NCBI GenBank assembly: GCA_963756545.1
Contig: CAVWNY010000003.1
Coordinates: forward strand, 124,001-188,000
Length of the DNA: 64,000 bases
Origin: DATFDN01 sp963756545
GTDB lineage: Bacteria > Pseudomonadota > Alphaproteobacteria > Acetobacterales > Acetobacteraceae
Direction: 5' to 3'
A program made the translations under genes and the position numbers. Under the pieces are notes generated by a model. That model saw only the letters and a list, made by a program, of their open reading frames with translations, ran no database searches and was not told where the DNA came from. This document shows positions 62,777-64,000 of the stretch, piece by piece. Within the stretch, counting starts at the first letter, position 1, and each line of letters begins with the position of its first letter.

Positions 62777-64000
62777 GTGCCAGCCCCGACAGGCCTGGAC
62801 CCGAACGGGTTCCAACCGGGATTCCAGGGGTCGATGAAATTCTGCGCGGGGGCTTGCTGCGCGGCGGGATCTATATCGTCCGGGGCGCGCCCGGCGCAGG
62901 CAAGACTATCTTCGCGAACCAGATCTGCTTCCATCACGCGGCCCAGGGCCATCGCGAGCTCTATGTGACCCTGCTCGCCGAGACCCATGCGCGCATGATG
63001 CTGCATCTCGGCGCCTTGCGCTTCTATGACCCAACTCGGGTGCCGAACACGATCTCGTACATCGGCGCCTTCAGCATCCTGGAGGAGGAAGGGCTCAAGG
63101 GGTTGCTCGATCTCCTGCGGCGGGAGGTTCGGGCGCGCCAAGCGACGCTGCTGGTGATCGACGGGCTTGTTTCGGCGCAGGAGCAGGCCGGGTCGGGCCC
63201 GGCGTTCAAGAAGTTCATCCACCTGCTGCAAACCCAGTCGGGGTTCGCCGACTGCACGACGCTCCTGCTCACCAGCGAAGCCGAGGCGGACGTGTCGCCG
63301 GAGCAGACCGTCGTCGATGGGCTGATCGACCTCAATCAGAGGCTATACGGTTCACGCTCGGAACGTGACCTCCTCGTCCGCAAATTTCGGGGAAGCGACT
63401 TCGTGCGCGGTCGGCACGCCTTCACGATCTCGACGGACGGCATCAGGGCCTATCCGCGGATCGAGGCGCTGCTTGCCCAGCCGTCCGTGCCTTCGGGCCG
63501 CAGCCCTGGGGAGCTTGAACGCGTGCGCACGGGGATCCCGGAACTCGACAAGATGCTCGGCGGCGGCTTTCCCGCCAGCTCGACGACCATGATCCTTGGC
63601 CCCACGGGTAGCGGCAAGACGACCCTCGGCACGCATTTCCTCGCGGAATCGAGCAAGGCAGAGCCGGGACTCTTTTTCGGCTTCTATGAAACGCCGGACC
63701 GCCTCTATGCCCGGGCGAAGAACAGGAAGTCCAAGCTCGCCTTGCTGATCGACAGCGGCGACGTCGAAATCCTCTGGCATCCGCCCACGGAACATTTGCT
63801 CGACGCCCTGGGCGCCGAGCTGCTCGACGCCGTCGTCCGCCGGCAAGTAAAGCGGGTTTTCATTGACGGGATGGGCGGTTTCCAGCAGGCCGCGACCGAA
63901 CCAGCGCGGATGGAACAGTTCGTAGCGGCGCTGGCCAACGAGCTGCGGCGGTGCGGTGCGACGACCCTCTACACCGTCGAAAGTCCCGAAATCATCGATG
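62773..64000 (+). CDS. KaiC-like double-domain RecA ATPase (cut by window end)
   Basis: 409 residues visible. Domain one: VPTGIPGVDEILRGGLLRGG, Walker A VRGAPGAGKTIFANQICFHH, Walker B LLVIDGLVS. Domain two: VRTGIPELDKMLGGGFPASS, Walker A LGPTGSGKTTLGTHFLAESS, Walker B RVFIDGMGGFQ. Each KaiC domain normally has a Glu-Glu pair for catalysis; here the positions read AETHARM and YETPDRL, with a single Glu each. KaiC proteins autophosphorylate and time output kinases in cyanobacteria; alphaproteobacterial homologues often sit by a kinase, as here. No kaiA or kaiB is visible. The C-terminal phosphosites lie outside. Confidence 0.88.
   Translation, partial: MSASPDRPGPERVPTGIPGVDEILRGGLLRGGIYIVRGAPGAGKTIFANQICFHHAAQGHRELYVTLLAETHARMMLHLGALRFYDPTRVPNTISYIGAFSILEEEGLKGLLDLLRREVRARQATLLVIDGLVSAQEQAGSGPAFKKFIHLLQTQSGFADCTTLLLTSEAEADVSPEQTVVDGLIDLNQRLYGSRSERDLLVRKFRGSDFVRGRHAFTISTDGIRAYPRIEALLAQPSVPSGRSPGELERVRTGIPELDKMLGGGFPASSTTMILGPTGSGKTTLGTHFLAESSKAEPGLFFGFYETPDRLYARAKNRKSKLALLIDSGDVEILWHPPTEHLLDALGAELLDAVVRRQVKRVFIDGMGGFQQAATEPARMEQFVAALANELRRCGATTLYTVESPEIID

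Overview
This window is GC-rich chromosomal DNA from an alphaproteobacterium, most likely Rhodospirillales and plausibly Acetobacteraceae. That placement is inferred from the his cluster hisB-DUF2628-hisH-GNAT-hisA-hisF-hisE-HIT, hslV-hslU, membrane-bound ferritin MbfA, DUF1127, bactofilin and strongly GC-biased third codon positions; no rRNA or marker tree was available. I found no tRNA, rRNA or CRISPR array.

Layout. 1-6432: end of a branched-chain amino acid transport locus (livH, frameshifted substrate-binding gene, decayed copy of that gene's 5' end), an MNT/HEPN toxin-antitoxin pair and hyuAB. 6626-11684: DHFR-like reductase, a LysR-controlled DoxX/NmrA pair, an IS6-family remnant and a second substrate-binding gene. 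11844-13755: a three-gene membrane cluster of unknown function and two tiny overlapping ORFs. 13892-21463: Smr, MFS, Uma2 and LUD genes, isovaleryl-CoA dehydrogenase, a broken GNAT gene, an acyl-CoA synthetase, a proline-rich mini-ORF and a frameshifted FAH-family gene. 21473-27133: proB-obgE, rpmA-rplU, a decayed NucA/NucB-like nuclease, an acyl-CoA dehydrogenase homologue and asd. 27268-32763: a possible small RNA, mmsA, SufE, an RraA-like protein, an exported beta-helix protein and a frameshifted PLP decarboxylase. 33043-37759: histidine operon. 37831-49459: EEP-family and SMP-30 genes, a glycosyltransferase/methyltransferase fusion, mbfA, an M16 protease, thrC, LysR, DUF1127, a lipoprotein and bactofilin. 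49658-64000: sugar kinase, EamA, GNAT, gshB, MFS, hslVU, truncated Doc, SDR, a second copy of the small-RNA-like element, frameshifted typA, an EmrB-type MFS and a histidine kinase-KaiC pair cut by the window end.

How the genes work together. Several fit branched-chain amino acid use (Liv transport, isovaleryl-CoA dehydrogenase, acyl-CoA synthetase, MmsA) and the aspartate-family pathway (asd, thrC). The his genes form one operon with short gaps or overlaps.

Two observations stand out. Six genes carry single-nucleotide frameshifts with full homology on both sides: four insertions beside a CG dinucleotide and two losses in G or C runs. This suggests either sequence error or recent decay. Two intergenic elements, about 170 nt each at 27268-27438 and 57844-58009, share the order strong hairpin, about 70-nt linker, CATG-armed mini-hairpin, CU-rich single strand and Rho-independent terminator with nearly equal spacing. 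They are the best candidate for an undescribed small-RNA family here.
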